NCBI RefSeq assembly: GCF_014257025.1
Contig: NZ_JACMSF010000004.1
Span: 227,461-291,460 of the forward strand
From: Streptomyces cupreus
GTDB taxonomy: Bacteria > Actinomycetota > Actinomycetes > Streptomycetales > Streptomycetaceae
DNA length: 64,000 nucleotides
Direction of reading: 5' to 3'
In this document: positions 7,881 to 17,062 of the stretch, piece after piece
Layout of the letters: each line of letters begins with the position of its first letter
Numbering within the stretch: position 1 is the first letter of the stretch
Translations under genes and position numbers: made by a program
The notes under the pieces: model-generated
The model's database searches: none
Told to the model about the DNA's origin: nothing
What the model saw: the letters and a program-made list of their open reading frames with translations, nothing else

Positions 7881-10475
7881 TCAGGATCGGTCTCGGCGCA
7901 CGTTCCTGCGCCGTCGTTCGAGTTGGGGGAGCCAGCGCTCGGGCGGCTGGGGATCCGTGGCCGCTACCGCCCACCCGTCTTCTTCTTGAGGGTTCCGGGG
8001 CGCCCAGCTGCGCGGTGGGTCTAGTGCGAGGACGTCCCTGATGAGTGTTCCCATGGCGTCGGGGATGTCCCGGTCAAGGTCGTTCAGCAGTAGAGGAATT
8101 CCCAGCGGGCCCCGTCGGATGGCTGCCGTCCGGTAGGTGACCTGGCAGAAGGCGTCCGCTTCGAAGACGACGCCGCGGGCGTCGGTCGGCCCCTCTTCGT
8201 CCGAGAACCAGATCAGCCGGTCGCCGGCGACCATGCGTTCCCGACCGTGGAGCATGCCGTTCCGTGCGGTTTTTTCCCTATTGAGGAATGGAACGGGGTC
8301 CTCGAATGCACCGGGATCGTTGTCGCTGATGCCGGCCACATGCCCGGGGTCGCGCGTGGCGTGAATTTCCAGTAGATCACCGTCCGCGTGGGCCTGCCAG
8401 AAGTCGAGGACCTCGGCGGACGAACTGAGCAGATGGGGGTATGCCGTGAGCGCGAACAACTGCCCGGCTCGCAGTGGCAGGACGACTCGGTCGTCCGCGC
8501 GCAGGCGATGAATGGCAGGTGTCGGCTCCCAGGTGGTGATCCCGGTTGCCTCACCCTGGCAATGGCGGATCGCCTCGATAGCCGTCTCAAGGGTGACGCG
8601 GAAGAATTCCCTGTCTGCGTTGACCCGTTGGGCAGTGAGGAGGCGATGGACAGCCCGTTCCACGTCTTCAGGGCGGGACGAGAGAGCCCTGAAGAGCACC
8701 TCGTAAGGGAAGGGGACCGATGTGCCGTACAGCTCCTTCGCGCGGTCCTCTGCGAGCCGGTCCGAGTAGCCGATCTTAAGCATGTCCGGGAAGGCAGGAT
8801 TCCGCTGGACGTACACGAATCCAGTCGTCCGAGGGCGAGGCAGGGGGGTCCTGGTGCGCGTCTCCCGCGAGCCGCTGGATTGCTGGCGCTTCTTGGTGCC
8901 CCTGGAGAATCCAGAGAGCTCGACCGGCGGGTCGGCCTTCAGCGCTACGACCCCGCCTTCGAGGTCGCGATGGGACGATGCGGTGATGTGCCGTCCCGAG
9001 GAGAAGTACTGGACCCCCGCGGGAGGCAGACGCCGCAACGCCTCCACGAGCGGCTCAATCCCCTCATGCTCGTCGAGGTCACTGTCACGGGCGCCCGGCA
9101 AGGATCGTGTCAGTGCTTCGATGGCCCCTTCCGTGACCAGGCCAGCGAGTTCCGGGCCGATGGGCGCGTACAGCGTGCCCAGGTGGGTGGACTCAATGTC
9201 CCATTCGTCTTGCCCGTTGTGTGATTCGGCATAGAGGTCGATGGGGACGCCGGAGCTCTTCGCTATGAGGAGCAGCTCGCAGGCGTGGGCTGGGTTGTCC
9301 AGGTCGAAGACGAAGTGAGCGCGCATACCCAGGGACTTCGTTCTGGGCTTGCGGCAGATGAGCAGAAGTCGACTCGCGTGTCCGGGATCCCTCTCGAAAC
9401 CGAGGGGCAACACTCCCTCGCTGAGTGCGGCGCGGGCGGCCTCCGTCTCCTCCCCGGTTCGTACGACGATGTTCCACCAGGGCAGAGGGCCGTATGTGCC
9501 GTGTACCGCCTGGGCGTCGGGGACACAAGAGCTAACGGGGTAGCTGTCTCGGAAGTGGAGCGACCGGTTCAGGAAGGTCAGGATGCAGGCGTCCCGGAAG
9601 CGCTCCTGCTGTGTACGGGGCCGTAGCAGGTCGCGCTCGGTGGCGCTAAGGCAACCTATCGCTTTGGCGAGCGCCTCGAGTTGCTCGTCGATCAGGTCCA
9701 AGGCGCGGGTGATGACCGACCGCTGAGCATAGTTCAGCCGGGGGTGGCGGATCGCCTCGCGAAAGTACCCTCTAGCTGCGGTGCAGCTGGCCGTCTGTGA
9801 GCCCAGCTCCCAGAGATGCCTGACACCGCGGGCTGGAAACTGCTTCATCAATAGCTCTTGAGCCTCGTGGCCTTTCCCGAATAGGACACGTGACACGACA
9901 TGCTGGACACGAGTATCGGGCTCCGTTTTCAGCCGGGACCAGATGGTGTCGGAGCACGCCTCCAGGGGTGCGAGTGAGCGAGGCACCACAGCTTCTACGG
10001 TGCGAGAGGCTTCCACGCCCCAGTGCCGGGCCAGGTCTCTGACTACCTGGGCAGTGGTGGCCGCGCGGGAACGCCGACGGAACCAGTGGTCCAGGAGAAG
10101 GGCGTACGCGCTTTCCAAGTCCTCGGCACGCAGGCCGAGGCCGAACAGCAGGACGGAACCCGTTACTCCGTCGTATTCCACACGCTGGCGGACATGCTTG
10201 ACCAGGCTGGCGAACTGATCTGTGTCGGGCTTGGGATCGGCGAAGACCGGGTGCTCGGCCAGGAGTCCGGTGATGTGCGCGGTAGATCGGCCACGCGCAT
10301 CCAAGACGGCGATCTGCAGAACCAGAAGGGCCCGCATCAGATCCAGATCGCTCGTGTCGCCGACGATTCGCGCCGGATCTAGCAACGGGTGGCGGCCGCT
10401 GGAGGTGACGATCCTCGTGCAGATCTTCTGGATCCACTGCTCGCGCAAGTCAGTCAAGCCAGTAGCGGAAGGCAC
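7881..10475 (-). CDS. Large protein with GIY-YIG (T5orf172/MUG113) domain
   Basis: The 864-aa product has a helical N-terminal half (about residues 1-330), a mixed alpha/beta middle (about 330-530), then a GIY-YIG-type domain at about 550-650: FVYVQRNP, MLKIGYSDR, RAKELYGTSVPF and REFFRV are the usual T5orf172/MUG113 landmarks (Tyr, Lys-Ile-Gly-x-Ser, Arg, Glu). A further 200-residue alpha/beta domain and an extremely basic C-terminus (ERRRRNVRRDRS) follow. The start GTG at 10475 has AGGGGG upstream. It stands alone in an accessory island. GIY-YIG domains of this group occur in phage and mobile-element proteins and in some defence genes; a nuclease role is inferred, not shown. Confidence 0.65.
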   Translation of the reverse strand: MPSATGLTDLREQWIQKICTRIVTSSGRHPLLDPARIVGDTSDLDLMRALLVLQIAVLDARGRSTAHITGLLAEHPVFADPKPDTDQFASLVKHVRQRVEYDGVTGSVLLFGLGLRAEDLESAYALLLDHWFRRRSRAATTAQVVRDLARHWGVEASRTVEAVVPRSLAPLEACSDTIWSRLKTEPDTRVQHVVSRVLFGKGHEAQELLMKQFPARGVRHLWELGSQTASCTAARGYFREAIRHPRLNYAQRSVITRALDLIDEQLEALAKAIGCLSATERDLLRPRTQQERFRDACILTFLNRSLHFRDSYPVSSCVPDAQAVHGTYGPLPWWNIVVRTGEETEAARAALSEGVLPLGFERDPGHASRLLLICRKPRTKSLGMRAHFVFDLDNPAHACELLLIAKSSGVPIDLYAESHNGQDEWDIESTHLGTLYAPIGPELAGLVTEGAIEALTRSLPGARDSDLDEHEGIEPLVEALRRLPPAGVQYFSSGRHITASSHRDLEGGVVALKADPPVELSGFSRGTKKRQQSSGSRETRTRTPLPRPRTTGFVYVQRNPAFPDMLKIGYSDRLAEDRAKELYGTSVPFPYEVLFRALSSRPEDVERAVHRLLTAQRVNADREFFRVTLETAIEAIRHCQGEATGITTWEPTPAIHRLRADDRVVLPLRAGQLFALTAYPHLLSSSAEVLDFWQAHADGDLLEIHATRDPGHVAGISDNDPGAFEDPVPFLNREKTARNGMLHGRERMVAGDRLIWFSDEEGPTDARGVVFEADAFCQVTYRTAAIRRGPLGIPLLLNDLDRDIPDAMGTLIRDVLALDPPRSWAPRNPQEEDGWAVAATDPQPPERWLPQLERRRRNVRRDRS

Positions 10476-10903
10476 AGCTCTAATCCCCCTGTTGACACGG
10501 ACGATAGTGGAACCCTCTCCGAGATCCGTAACGGAGACCGTCCCACCTCGCGGAAGCGCTTCTGGCGCATGGTGCCGTTGATCTACTGGATCTGCGGGCG
10601 ACCTTGCAGACGCCGTACCCGAGAGCTCTGGTGTCTGGGAGGGCCAGGGCCAGGGTGCTCATCATCCTTGGCTGTCGCATCAGCGGAGTGTATGAGGTGC
10701 CACTGACAAGACCTGTGCCGACAGGACATGGTGCCGTTCCCCCTGACCTCTTCGGCGTGGTGTCGGCACGTGGCGGGCGGGGCAAGTGGCTCAGGGCTGA
10801 CTTTTTGAAGGGGGTGCTCAGGAGTTCTCGGGTGCCCACGAGATATCCACAGGCGCCGGAAATCCCCTGGGGCGTTGTCGGTGCCGGCCTCTAGCGTCGT
10901 CCC
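10476..10903. other. Divergent promoter region
   Basis: This 428-base gap separates the leftward GIY-YIG gene from the rightward MFS gene, so it must contain both promoters. Short frames present in it lack start signals and protein-like composition. A GACTTTTTGAA block near 10798 also occurs near 3180 ahead of another rightward gene; its meaning is unclear. Confidence 0.4.
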
Positions 10904-12187
10904 ATGAGTTACCGCGACGTCGCCTCGAGGCAGGTCCTGATCTGGTCCTGTACCACCGTCGGCGCCCGCATGCCGGTGGCCATGGCCCCGTTGGCCCTGG
11001 TCTTCCTGGTGCGCGAACGCCCCAGCGGCTACTCCCTGGGCGCGATCCTCGCGGCGGCCTACGTCATCGGCGAGATCATCGGCGCCCCCGTCCTCGGGAT
11101 GCGCCTACGCCCCGACCGCGCCCGAGTTCACCTGGCCGTCGGGCTCGCAGTCGGAGCCGCCGCCTTCACGGGCCTCGGGGTGTTCCCCGACGCGCATCCG
11201 GCGGTCCTCGCCGGGTTTGCGTGTCTCGCCGGTGCCGCCCCGGCCGCTGCCACCGGTGGCCTGCGCACGCTGCTTACCGTGCTCGTCCCGGAGCGGGCGA
11301 CAGCGCAGGCTCTGTCCGTCGAGTCGATACTGACGGCCGGCATCTGGGCCGTCTCCCCGGCCGCGGTTGCCGGTCTGGCCCTCGGTGCAGCATCTCCCGC
11401 CCCGCTGTTTCTCGGTGCCGCCCTGATGGCGTCGTCGGTCGCGAGCTTGTGGCTGCTTCCGGCCAGTTGGGGCGCGGACGACACGGGCGGCGAGGACCGG
11501 ACGAGCGCGTCGCTGCTGCGGCTCCTGACCGGCGCCTGGCCGGTGTACGTCACGGGCGCAGCCAGTCTGGCCCTGCTCGGTCTGTCCGAACTCGTGCTGC
11601 CGGCCCTGCTCGAACAGCGCGGCGTCGGCGTCGGCTGGTCCGGTCCCCTGCTCACCGGAATGGCGGTGGGCGGGGGGCTCGGCGCCTTCGTCCACGGTCT
11701 TCGGTCCTGGCCCGGGCGGCTGCGCACCCGCAGCCTGGTGTTGATGGCCGGGACATCGGCGTGCGTGACCCTCGCGGCGCTAACGCCTCACCCGGCCGGG
11801 ATCGCCGCCGCGCTGGTCGTGGGGGGCACACTCCAGTCGTGTGCGATGCTCACCCGCAACCTGTCCCTGCGCGAGGCGCTTCCGCCGGGCGCTCTGGCCG
11901 CAGGTTACTCCCTGATGTACGCGGCGGCGGGTGCAGGCTACGCGGCGACAGGGTCGCTCGCCGGTGCCCTCCTCAAGGCGGTGGCACCGTCCACGGCCAT
12001 CCTGGCCGGAGTCGGCCTCACCCTGGTGCTGACGGGGGTCGGCTGGTGGGGCGAGGCGCGCCGAGCCGGCCGTTCAGCGCCGGCAGCCGACACCGCCGGA
12101 GCCCTCGGCTCCGCCGCTCGCAACCCCGTCGCCTCCGGCCCGCAAGGTCCGGCAATAGGCGGTCAGAGTGACGCCGAGCGCCTTTAG
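10904..12187 (+). CDS. MFS transporter
   Basis: The 427-aa protein shows about twelve hydrophobic segments in two halves with a cytoplasmic middle loop (about residue 195), typical of the major facilitator superfamily. The N-terminal part (MPVAMAPLALVFLV, then YSLGAILAAAYVIGEIIGAPVLG) resembles Streptomyces efflux-type MFS proteins of the YfcJ/arabinose-exporter sort. ATG at 10904; the substrate cannot be read. It lies alone on the forward strand, diverging from the GIY-YIG gene, and its C-terminus is Ala/Ser/Pro-rich. Probably a drug or metabolite exporter. Confidence 0.8.
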   Translation: MSYRDVASRQVLIWSCTTVGARMPVAMAPLALVFLVRERPSGYSLGAILAAAYVIGEIIGAPVLGMRLRPDRARVHLAVGLAVGAAAFTGLGVFPDAHPAVLAGFACLAGAAPAAATGGLRTLLTVLVPERATAQALSVESILTAGIWAVSPAAVAGLALGAASPAPLFLGAALMASSVASLWLLPASWGADDTGGEDRTSASLLRLLTGAWPVYVTGAASLALLGLSELVLPALLEQRGVGVGWSGPLLTGMAVGGGLGAFVHGLRSWPGRLRTRSLVLMAGTSACVTLAALTPHPAGIAAALVVGGTLQSCAMLTRNLSLREALPPGALAAGYSLMYAAAGAGYAATGSLAGALLKAVAPSTAILAGVGLTLVLTGVGWWGEARRAGRSAPAADTAGALGSAARNPVASGPQGPAIGGQSDAERL

Positions 12188-12356
12188 GTGCTGCCGCATC
12201 GACTGGGCCAGCCGTGCCGAACACCAGCAACCAGGCCCCCAACCTGAACACAGTCGAGGTTCCGTCGTGCGTGATCCCCGGTCGTACGGCCTGTGGGCCT
12301 ACGAGTGTGGAGGGGCTCTCCGGGGGCGTCCGACGTGTCCAGCCGCGGTTGGTCAC

Positions 12357-12652
12357 TCAGGACGGCCCTGCTTGGTCCGGTGGCGGAACAGGCAGGGGCC
12401 AGTACTCGGTGTCTCGCTTGCCCTCCAGCGCGGCAAGCAGGACGTCCTCGGACAACTGCAGGGCCGGGGCGCAGCGCAGGAGCTGGGAGGGTGTGACGGG
12501 GGCCCGTCGAGCCGGGCGATGACCAGAGGTTCGGGGAGGATGGCTTCATCGGCGAGCTGGGCGCTGCTCATGCCGAGGTTGCGGATGCGGTGGTGCAGCA
12601 GGCCGGCTGTAAGGAACACGCTGCGCCCACTCAGCGCTACGGAAACGTGCTT
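12357..12652 (-). pseudogene. Frameshifted small gene
   Basis: On the reverse strand a protein-like sequence (VFLTAGLLHHRIRNLG, then MSSAQLADEAILPEPLVIARLDG) runs to about 12505. Just past a G5C3 run (12498-12505) the natural continuation (PSQLLRCAPALQLSEDVLLAAL, ending WPLPVPPPDQAGPS) is in another frame and stops at 12357. The joined product would be about 95 aa, with a helical, antitoxin- or regulator-like look. No canonical start is found before KHVSVAL. Either the gene is dead or one base is wrong in the assembly. Confidence 0.5.
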
Positions 12653-12692
12653 CCCCCAAGCCCCACGATTGGCGCAAGAGCATGGATGCGCG

Positions 12693-12725
12693 CCAGGCCC
12701 CCGGGACTCGGTCCCAAGGGCCTGG
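12693..12725 (-). terminator. Terminator of the surface-protein gene
   Basis: CCAGGCCC (12693-12700) pairs perfectly with GGGCCTGG (12718-12725); an inner GGAC/GTCC pair closes a small loop. It lies 17 bases beyond the stop of the reverse-strand gene that ends at 12742. Confidence 0.75.
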
Positions 12726-12741
12726 CATGAGGGAAGGCCGG

Positions 12742-13782
12742 TCAGTTCGTGTCGGCGTTCTCGTCCTGCTCGGGCTGGGAGCCCGTACGGCGACGCGCGG
12801 CGACAATCGCGCCGATGCCGCCGACGAGCATGAGTCCGGCACCGCCGAGGATCCACGGGGTGGCGTCGGCGCCGGTGTGGGCAAGGGAACCGACCGGAGT
12901 CTTCGGTGACGCGGGATCCGTCCCGTCCGCTGACGAGATGACCGAGGAGTCAGTGTCCGGTGTGCCAGTGGCCGGCGGATTGGACGTTGACCCGCCAGAA
13001 GTGCTCCCGGCCGGACTGTCCGTGGGCATCGACGGGGTAGCGGTCGGCTGGTCCGTCGGCTTCTCGGTGGGCTTGGGCGTGGTGGCCGTCTTGGTGTTGG
13101 TGACGGTCACGGTGACCGGGGCGCCGGGTCCGGCAGTAAAGGTCTTCACGGGCTTGGAGAGTTCGTAGCCCTTGGGGGCCTTGACCTGCTTGACCCAGAA
13201 CTCGGCCTTGCGGCTGGGCACAGCGAGTTCGCCGGTAGCGGTGCCCTTCGGGCCGGTGGTGAGGGTGAGCAGGGTCTTCTCGCCGCTGCCGATGTTCACG
13301 GTGGCGCCGGGCAGGAGCTTGCCGGTCTCGTTGTCCTTGGCCTTCAGCAGGACCTGGGCGGGCTTGAACGGGTCGACGATCGTCAGGCGGGCGGTGGCGC
13401 CGGGGGTGACGATGACGTCCTGGTCAGCGACGACATCGTGGAGCGGGCTGCCTGAGGTCGTCTCCTTCAGCCGGTACACGCCGGGGGCGAGACCGATGAA
13501 GGTCAGCTGCCCCTCGGCGTCGGTGGTGCCGCTGCCGGCCTCCTGGCCGGCGGCGTCGAGGAGGAGGAAGGCGGCGCCTTCAAGGATGTCGCCGGCCGGA
13601 TCCTTCTTGACAATGCCGATGCTGCCCGCGTCGGGCTGGGGCGTGTCGGTGACAGCAGCGGAGGGCGTCGGCTCGGTCGGCTGGGCAGTTGCGGTCGGGG
13701 CCCAGGTGAGGGTGCTGGTCACCGCCGCGGCGACGGCGGCGGCGGCGGCAACGGGAAGGCGGCGGGCAGGGGTGACGCGCAA
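12742..13782 (-). CDS. Sortase-anchored SpaA/Cna-B-type surface protein
   Basis: The 346-aa protein has a signal peptide (about residues 1-33, ends ATAQ), two prealbumin-like SpaA/Cna-B domains (about 50-130 with GSIGIVKKD, ending GVYRLKETTSG; and about 138-225 with AQVLLKAKDNETGKLLPGA), and a Thr/Pro/Ser wall-spanning linker. A sorting signal LAHTGA follows, then a hydrophobic helix and RRR. LAxTG is the motif used by actinobacterial class E sortases. Lys/Asn/Glu residues in each Cna-B domain allow isopeptide bonds. It is probably displayed on the cell wall and may help cell contact during mating (inference). ATG 13782; own terminator downstream. Confidence 0.85.
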   Translation of the reverse strand: MRVTPARRLPVAAAAAVAAAVTSTLTWAPTATAQPTEPTPSAAVTDTPQPDAGSIGIVKKDPAGDILEGAAFLLLDAAGQEAGSGTTDAEGQLTFIGLAPGVYRLKETTSGSPLHDVVADQDVIVTPGATARLTIVDPFKPAQVLLKAKDNETGKLLPGATVNIGSGEKTLLTLTTGPKGTATGELAVPSRKAEFWVKQVKAPKGYELSKPVKTFTAGPGAPVTVTVTNTKTATTPKPTEKPTDQPTATPSMPTDSPAGSTSGGSTSNPPATGTPDTDSSVISSADGTDPASPKTPVGSLAHTGADATPWILGGAGLMLVGGIGAIVAARRRTGSQPEQDENADTN

Positions 13783-13843
13783 GCAGGAACTCCTTAACGA
13801 AGAAGAGGATGACGAAGGGGCGGCAGCGCGGGGCTGCGACGGT

Positions 13844-14338
13844 TCAGCGGGAGCGAGCGCCGCTGCGGGCGGTCGGCGGTGACGGGGCCTTCCGGGCGGT
13901 GCGGCCCGAGGTACGTGACGGCGCGGGCGTCTTCCAGGCGCCGGGGAACCAGACGGAGACGTACTGCTCGATGGCGTTGCGCAGTCCGTCTGTGTGGGCG
14001 TGTTCCCAGGGCACCCAGTCGGGACGGTCGCGAAACTCCTGGAAGGTGCCGTACCCAGATTCCCTCGGACTGCGGTCCTGAGATGCGTCGCGGTGGTCGA
14101 AGGTCTTGTGGTCCTCGAACCGCAGCACCGCGGCGTCGAGTTCGCCTCTGTCCTGGTGGATGGTGGCCAGGCGCAGGCCGTTGTACTCGTCTGCGCGGAT
14201 GGTCCGGGCGAAGTCGATTCGCAGCCTCAGCGGGCTACCGGGAACGGGGGTCGCGTAGTAGGTGCTGCCGACAACTCCTGCCTCGGTGAACGGGAGCTTC
14301 AGGTGCTCCATGAAGAACTCGCGGGCGTACAGGGCCAA
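13844..14338 (-). CDS. Hypothetical protein
   Basis: TTG at 14338 follows GGAGG by seven bases, giving 164 aa. The first 110 residues form a mixed domain (LRLRIDFARTIRADEYNGLRLATIHQ, then LDAAVLRFEDHKTFDHRD) and the last 40 a Pro/Thr/Arg-rich disordered tail ending RSGARSR. It follows the DUF317 gene at 14376 by 37 bases in the same direction and so probably belongs to its operon. I do not recognise the family. The basic tail matches the pattern seen across this element's small proteins. Confidence 0.6.
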   Translation of the reverse strand: MALYAREFFMEHLKLPFTEAGVVGSTYYATPVPGSPLRLRIDFARTIRADEYNGLRLATIHQDRGELDAAVLRFEDHKTFDHRDASQDRSPRESGYGTFQEFRDRPDWVPWEHAHTDGLRNAIEQYVSVWFPGAWKTPAPSRTSGRTARKAPSPPTARSGARSR

Positions 14339-14375
14339 GCGAATGCCTCCGTTCGGACGGTGAGGTGGCAGGTGG

Positions 14376-15242
14376 TCAACGGCCGGGGCCGGGCAGAGCG
14401 GGCCGGCTGGTGGTACTCCAGCGCGGGACGCTGGAAGCAGGAAGGGCGGCCGGGCGGCGGGCGGCGGCACGCTGGACGTCGAGCGGTGTCGGGGCCGAGG
14501 ACCGGGGTGGGATGACCGGGGTGAGCTGGGCCATGCCCTTCACGTAGCTGTACGTTTCCTCCCGCCAGCGGGGCAGCGGCGCGGGATCGGACACGCACTC
14601 GGTGACGGCCTTGATCAGGGCCACGGGGGTGTCGGTGCTGGCGGTGGCGTACCAGGCCGGGCGGTCGATCGAGGTGCCGGCCCACAGCTGCCAGCGGGCG
14701 TCGCGGGTGGTCAACTCCGTCTGCGGGTTGAGGCGTCCGGTGGTGAACTCCAGCCCTGCGTAGCCGTCGGGCGAATGGATCGCGAAGACGCCCCACCGGG
14801 GGTGGTCGATCTGCCAGCCGCGGTTGATGAGTGGTACGGCGGCGAGGAACGGGTCGCGGTCCGTGCTGCCCGGCTTCGGCGTCGCGAGGTAGGCGGTCGG
14901 GCCCTGCTCGTACGCCTTGGCGAGCGCGGTGGTGAACGCGGTGACGAACTCCGTCGGGCAGGAGTCGTTGAAGCAGAGGCCCCAGGCCGGCGGGCCGAAG
15001 GGATCGCTGTAGGCGTTGATGCGCCACAGTCCGTCGTCCTCGCCTTCGGGCAGGTAGCCGAGGCGGACCTTGCGGTCGGGTGCGTGGACGTAGGCGTTGC
15101 CGAGGTCGTCGTTCTCCAGTTCCCAGCCGAGGTCGAGAAGGGGCGCGAGGGCGGGGTCGCCGATCCCGGTGGTGCCGGCGAGATAGCGCGGGGAGACGTA
15201 GACGTCCCCGTCGATGGTGTGTAGGTCGTCGTGGGTTGGCAC
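14376..15242 (-). CDS. DUF317-family protein (copy 2)
   Basis: The 288-aa product opens with VSPRYLAGTTGIGD, the family's N-terminal motif, followed by two repeat-like halves, each with the aromatic strand pattern (PPAWGLCFNDSCPTEFVTAF at about 95 and RPAWYATASTDTPVALIKAV at about 215). The last 40 residues are a Pro/Ser/Arg tail. GTG at 15242. It lies between the HAD gene (15276) and the hypothetical gene at 13844 on the same strand. The function of DUF317 is not known; two stacked copies of a single alpha/beta unit are visible in the sequence. Confidence 0.8.
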   Translation of the reverse strand: MPTHDDLHTIDGDVYVSPRYLAGTTGIGDPALAPLLDLGWELENDDLGNAYVHAPDRKVRLGYLPEGEDDGLWRINAYSDPFGPPAWGLCFNDSCPTEFVTAFTTALAKAYEQGPTAYLATPKPGSTDRDPFLAAVPLINRGWQIDHPRWGVFAIHSPDGYAGLEFTTGRLNPQTELTTRDARWQLWAGTSIDRPAWYATASTDTPVALIKAVTECVSDPAPLPRWREETYSYVKGMAQLTPVIPPRSSAPTPLDVQRAAARRPAALPASSVPRWSTTSRPALPGPGR

Positions 15243-15275
15243 GCGGGTCCTGAGATGTAGGTGTTCGGGGTCGGG

Positions 15276-15908
15276 TCAGCTGGTGCGGGGCAGCAGTGCT
15301 GCTTCCAGGTGGGCGGGCTGGCCGGTGTAGTGCTGCGTGCGCAGCCCGAGGCGTGCGGCGGCGCGGCAGTTGTCCGCCCGGTCATCGACGAACAGCACGC
15401 GCTGCGGGTCTGCGGCGCCGGTGGCGTCCAGGGCCTGTCGGTAGGCGGCCGGGTCCGGCTTGCACACCTGCAGCCGGGCTGAGTACAGGGCCTGGGTCAT
15501 CAGCTCGCGGCACCAGTCGTGGGTGTCGAGGACATCGCTGAGCGGGTGCGGGGCGTTGGACAGCAGCACCATCGGCAGCCCGAGCTGGTGGGTGCGTCGT
15601 AGGACGGAGACAACGCGGTGGTCCACCGTGGTCCACATGGCCGTGTCGGCGGCGCGCAGTTCGCGCAGCATGCGCGGGCCGGGGTGGTAGCCGAGTACGC
15701 GGGCCCAGTACGCCAAGTCGCTGAGCTGGCCGGCGTCGTACGCCTCGCGGGCGTTCCAGAAGGCGTTCTGGAACGAGGCGATGTCGTCGGGCCGGTTGGC
15801 GAGGCGGGCGAGGTGACGCCACTGCTCGGTCTCGGGTTGGATGCCGATGACGCCGTTGTAGTCGAGGATCACAGCGTCGAGGGCGGGGTTCGCGGTGGTG
15901 GGGGTCAA
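15276..15908 (-). CDS. HAD-superfamily hydrolase
   Basis: Motif I is ILDYNGVIG (nucleophile Asp at about 16; the usual DxDG is here DYNG, so the acid/base Asp is replaced by Asn), motif II VLLSNAPH, motif III KPDPAAY, motif IV FVDDRADN. The 210-aa length and helical cap after motif I fit the HAD-IA family, mostly small-molecule phosphatases. The Asp-to-Asn change in DxN may lower or alter phosphatase activity. Its start overlaps the MFS stop (15905-15908), so it is the last step of the transporter/ATP-grasp operon and likely acts on the same pathway. Confidence 0.8.
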   Translation of the reverse strand: MTPTTANPALDAVILDYNGVIGIQPETEQWRHLARLANRPDDIASFQNAFWNAREAYDAGQLSDLAYWARVLGYHPGPRMLRELRAADTAMWTTVDHRVVSVLRRTHQLGLPMVLLSNAPHPLSDVLDTHDWCRELMTQALYSARLQVCKPDPAAYRQALDATGAADPQRVLFVDDRADNCRAAARLGLRTQHYTGQPAHLEAALLPRTS

Positions 15909-17062
15909 GGGGTGGGTTTCTCCAGGGCTCGATGGGCCAGGGCTGCGACGGCGGCTGCGAGCAGGGCGGGCAGCAGCAGTGCGGTGGACAGGGTGGTGAC
16001 GGTGGCGAGGGCGCCGATGAGGGCAGGTCCGGCGAGCAGGCCGAGGTAGCCGGTGACGGCGACCGTGGCCACGGCCCGTGGGCCGCCGACTCCGGCAGCC
16101 GTGATCAGGCAGGGAACGGTGATGGACAGGCCGAGCCCGAACAGGGCCCAGCCGGCCAGCGCCAGCGGCGTGTTAGCGGTGACGACGCCGGTGGCAAGCC
16201 CGGCCGCGGCAAGGAGTGCGCCGGCCCGTACGACCGAGGGGGCGCCGAAGGCTGTGGTGAGCCGGTCTCCGGTGAGTCGTCCGGTGGCCATGGCCGCGCT
16301 GTAGAGGGCGAACGCGGCTGCGCTCACGGCCGTTGAGGCATCCAGGCTGTGCAGGTGGACGGCGGCCCAGTCGGCTGCCGCTCCCTCCCCCAGCAGGCAC
16401 GAGGCGGCCAGTGCGCCCAGCAGCCACAGCTTCCCGGAGGAGAGTGCTGGCCGCGCCTCGCTCTGCCCGGGGCCGGCGGGTGCATCTGGTTGATCCGTGC
16501 CGTTCAGGGATCGGGTTGCGGGGGCGGCAGCGAGCGCGGCGCATGTGAGGGCCAGGCCGGTGGCGAGGAAGAGGGTGTTGTGCGCAGTGTGGGCGGTGAC
16601 GGCGGCCAGAACGGCTCCTACGAGGGCGCCGATGGAGTAGGCGGCGTGGAGCGAGGACATGATGGGTCTGCCGGCGGCGTTCTGGCAGCGCACCGCCGCG
16701 GAGTTGACGGCCACGTCCAGCACACCGTGCGCGATACCGAACGCAAGGGCGGCGGTGAGGAGGGACGGCAGGCTGTCGCACTGGCCCAGGAGGGCGAGGC
16801 ATACGGCAAGGCCGGCGGCGCCCGAGGTGAGCAGGGCAGGAAAGAGCGCTGGCTGGGCGAGACGTCCTCCAGCCTGGAGTCCTGCGACCATGCCGAGCGC
16901 GGCGGCCAGCAGTACCAGGGCCAGGTGTGCGGTGCTCAGGTGGGCGGCCTGCTGAACGGCCGGCATCCGGGCGCCCCAGATGGCCATCACCACGCCGAGG
17001 CCGAGGAAGTAGCCGGTCAGCAGGCCACGGCTGCGGCGGGCCGTGAGGGGTGCCGTCTTCAT
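15905..17062 (-). CDS. MFS transporter
   Basis: A 385-aa polytopic protein with about twelve hydrophobic segments and the GLGVVMAIWGARMPAVQ opening typical of the YbjJ/fucose-permease-like MFS branch. The ATG at 17062 overlaps the ATP-grasp stop (ATGA), indicating translational coupling. The substrate is unknown, but a transporter fused into an operon with an ATP-grasp ligase usually exports or imports the ligase product. Confidence 0.85.
   Translation of the reverse strand: MKTAPLTARRSRGLLTGYFLGLGVVMAIWGARMPAVQQAAHLSTAHLALVLLAAALGMVAGLQAGGRLAQPALFPALLTSGAAGLAVCLALLGQCDSLPSLLTAALAFGIAHGVLDVAVNSAAVRCQNAAGRPIMSSLHAAYSIGALVGAVLAAVTAHTAHNTLFLATGLALTCAALAAAPATRSLNGTDQPDAPAGPGQSEARPALSSGKLWLLGALAASCLLGEGAAADWAAVHLHSLDASTAVSAAAFALYSAAMATGRLTGDRLTTAFGAPSVVRAGALLAAAGLATGVVTANTPLALAGWALFGLGLSITVPCLITAAGVGGPRAVATVAVTGYLGLLAGPALIGALATVTTLSTALLLPALLAAAVAALAHRALEKPTP

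Noticed and set aside
3180..10808. GACTTTTTGAA shared ahead of two rightward genes
   Set aside because: An 11-base match in two places is too short to call an element.
10480..10839. 119-aa frame in the divergent promoter region
   Set aside because: No ribosome binding site and it lacks protein-like composition; the gap is needed for two promoters.
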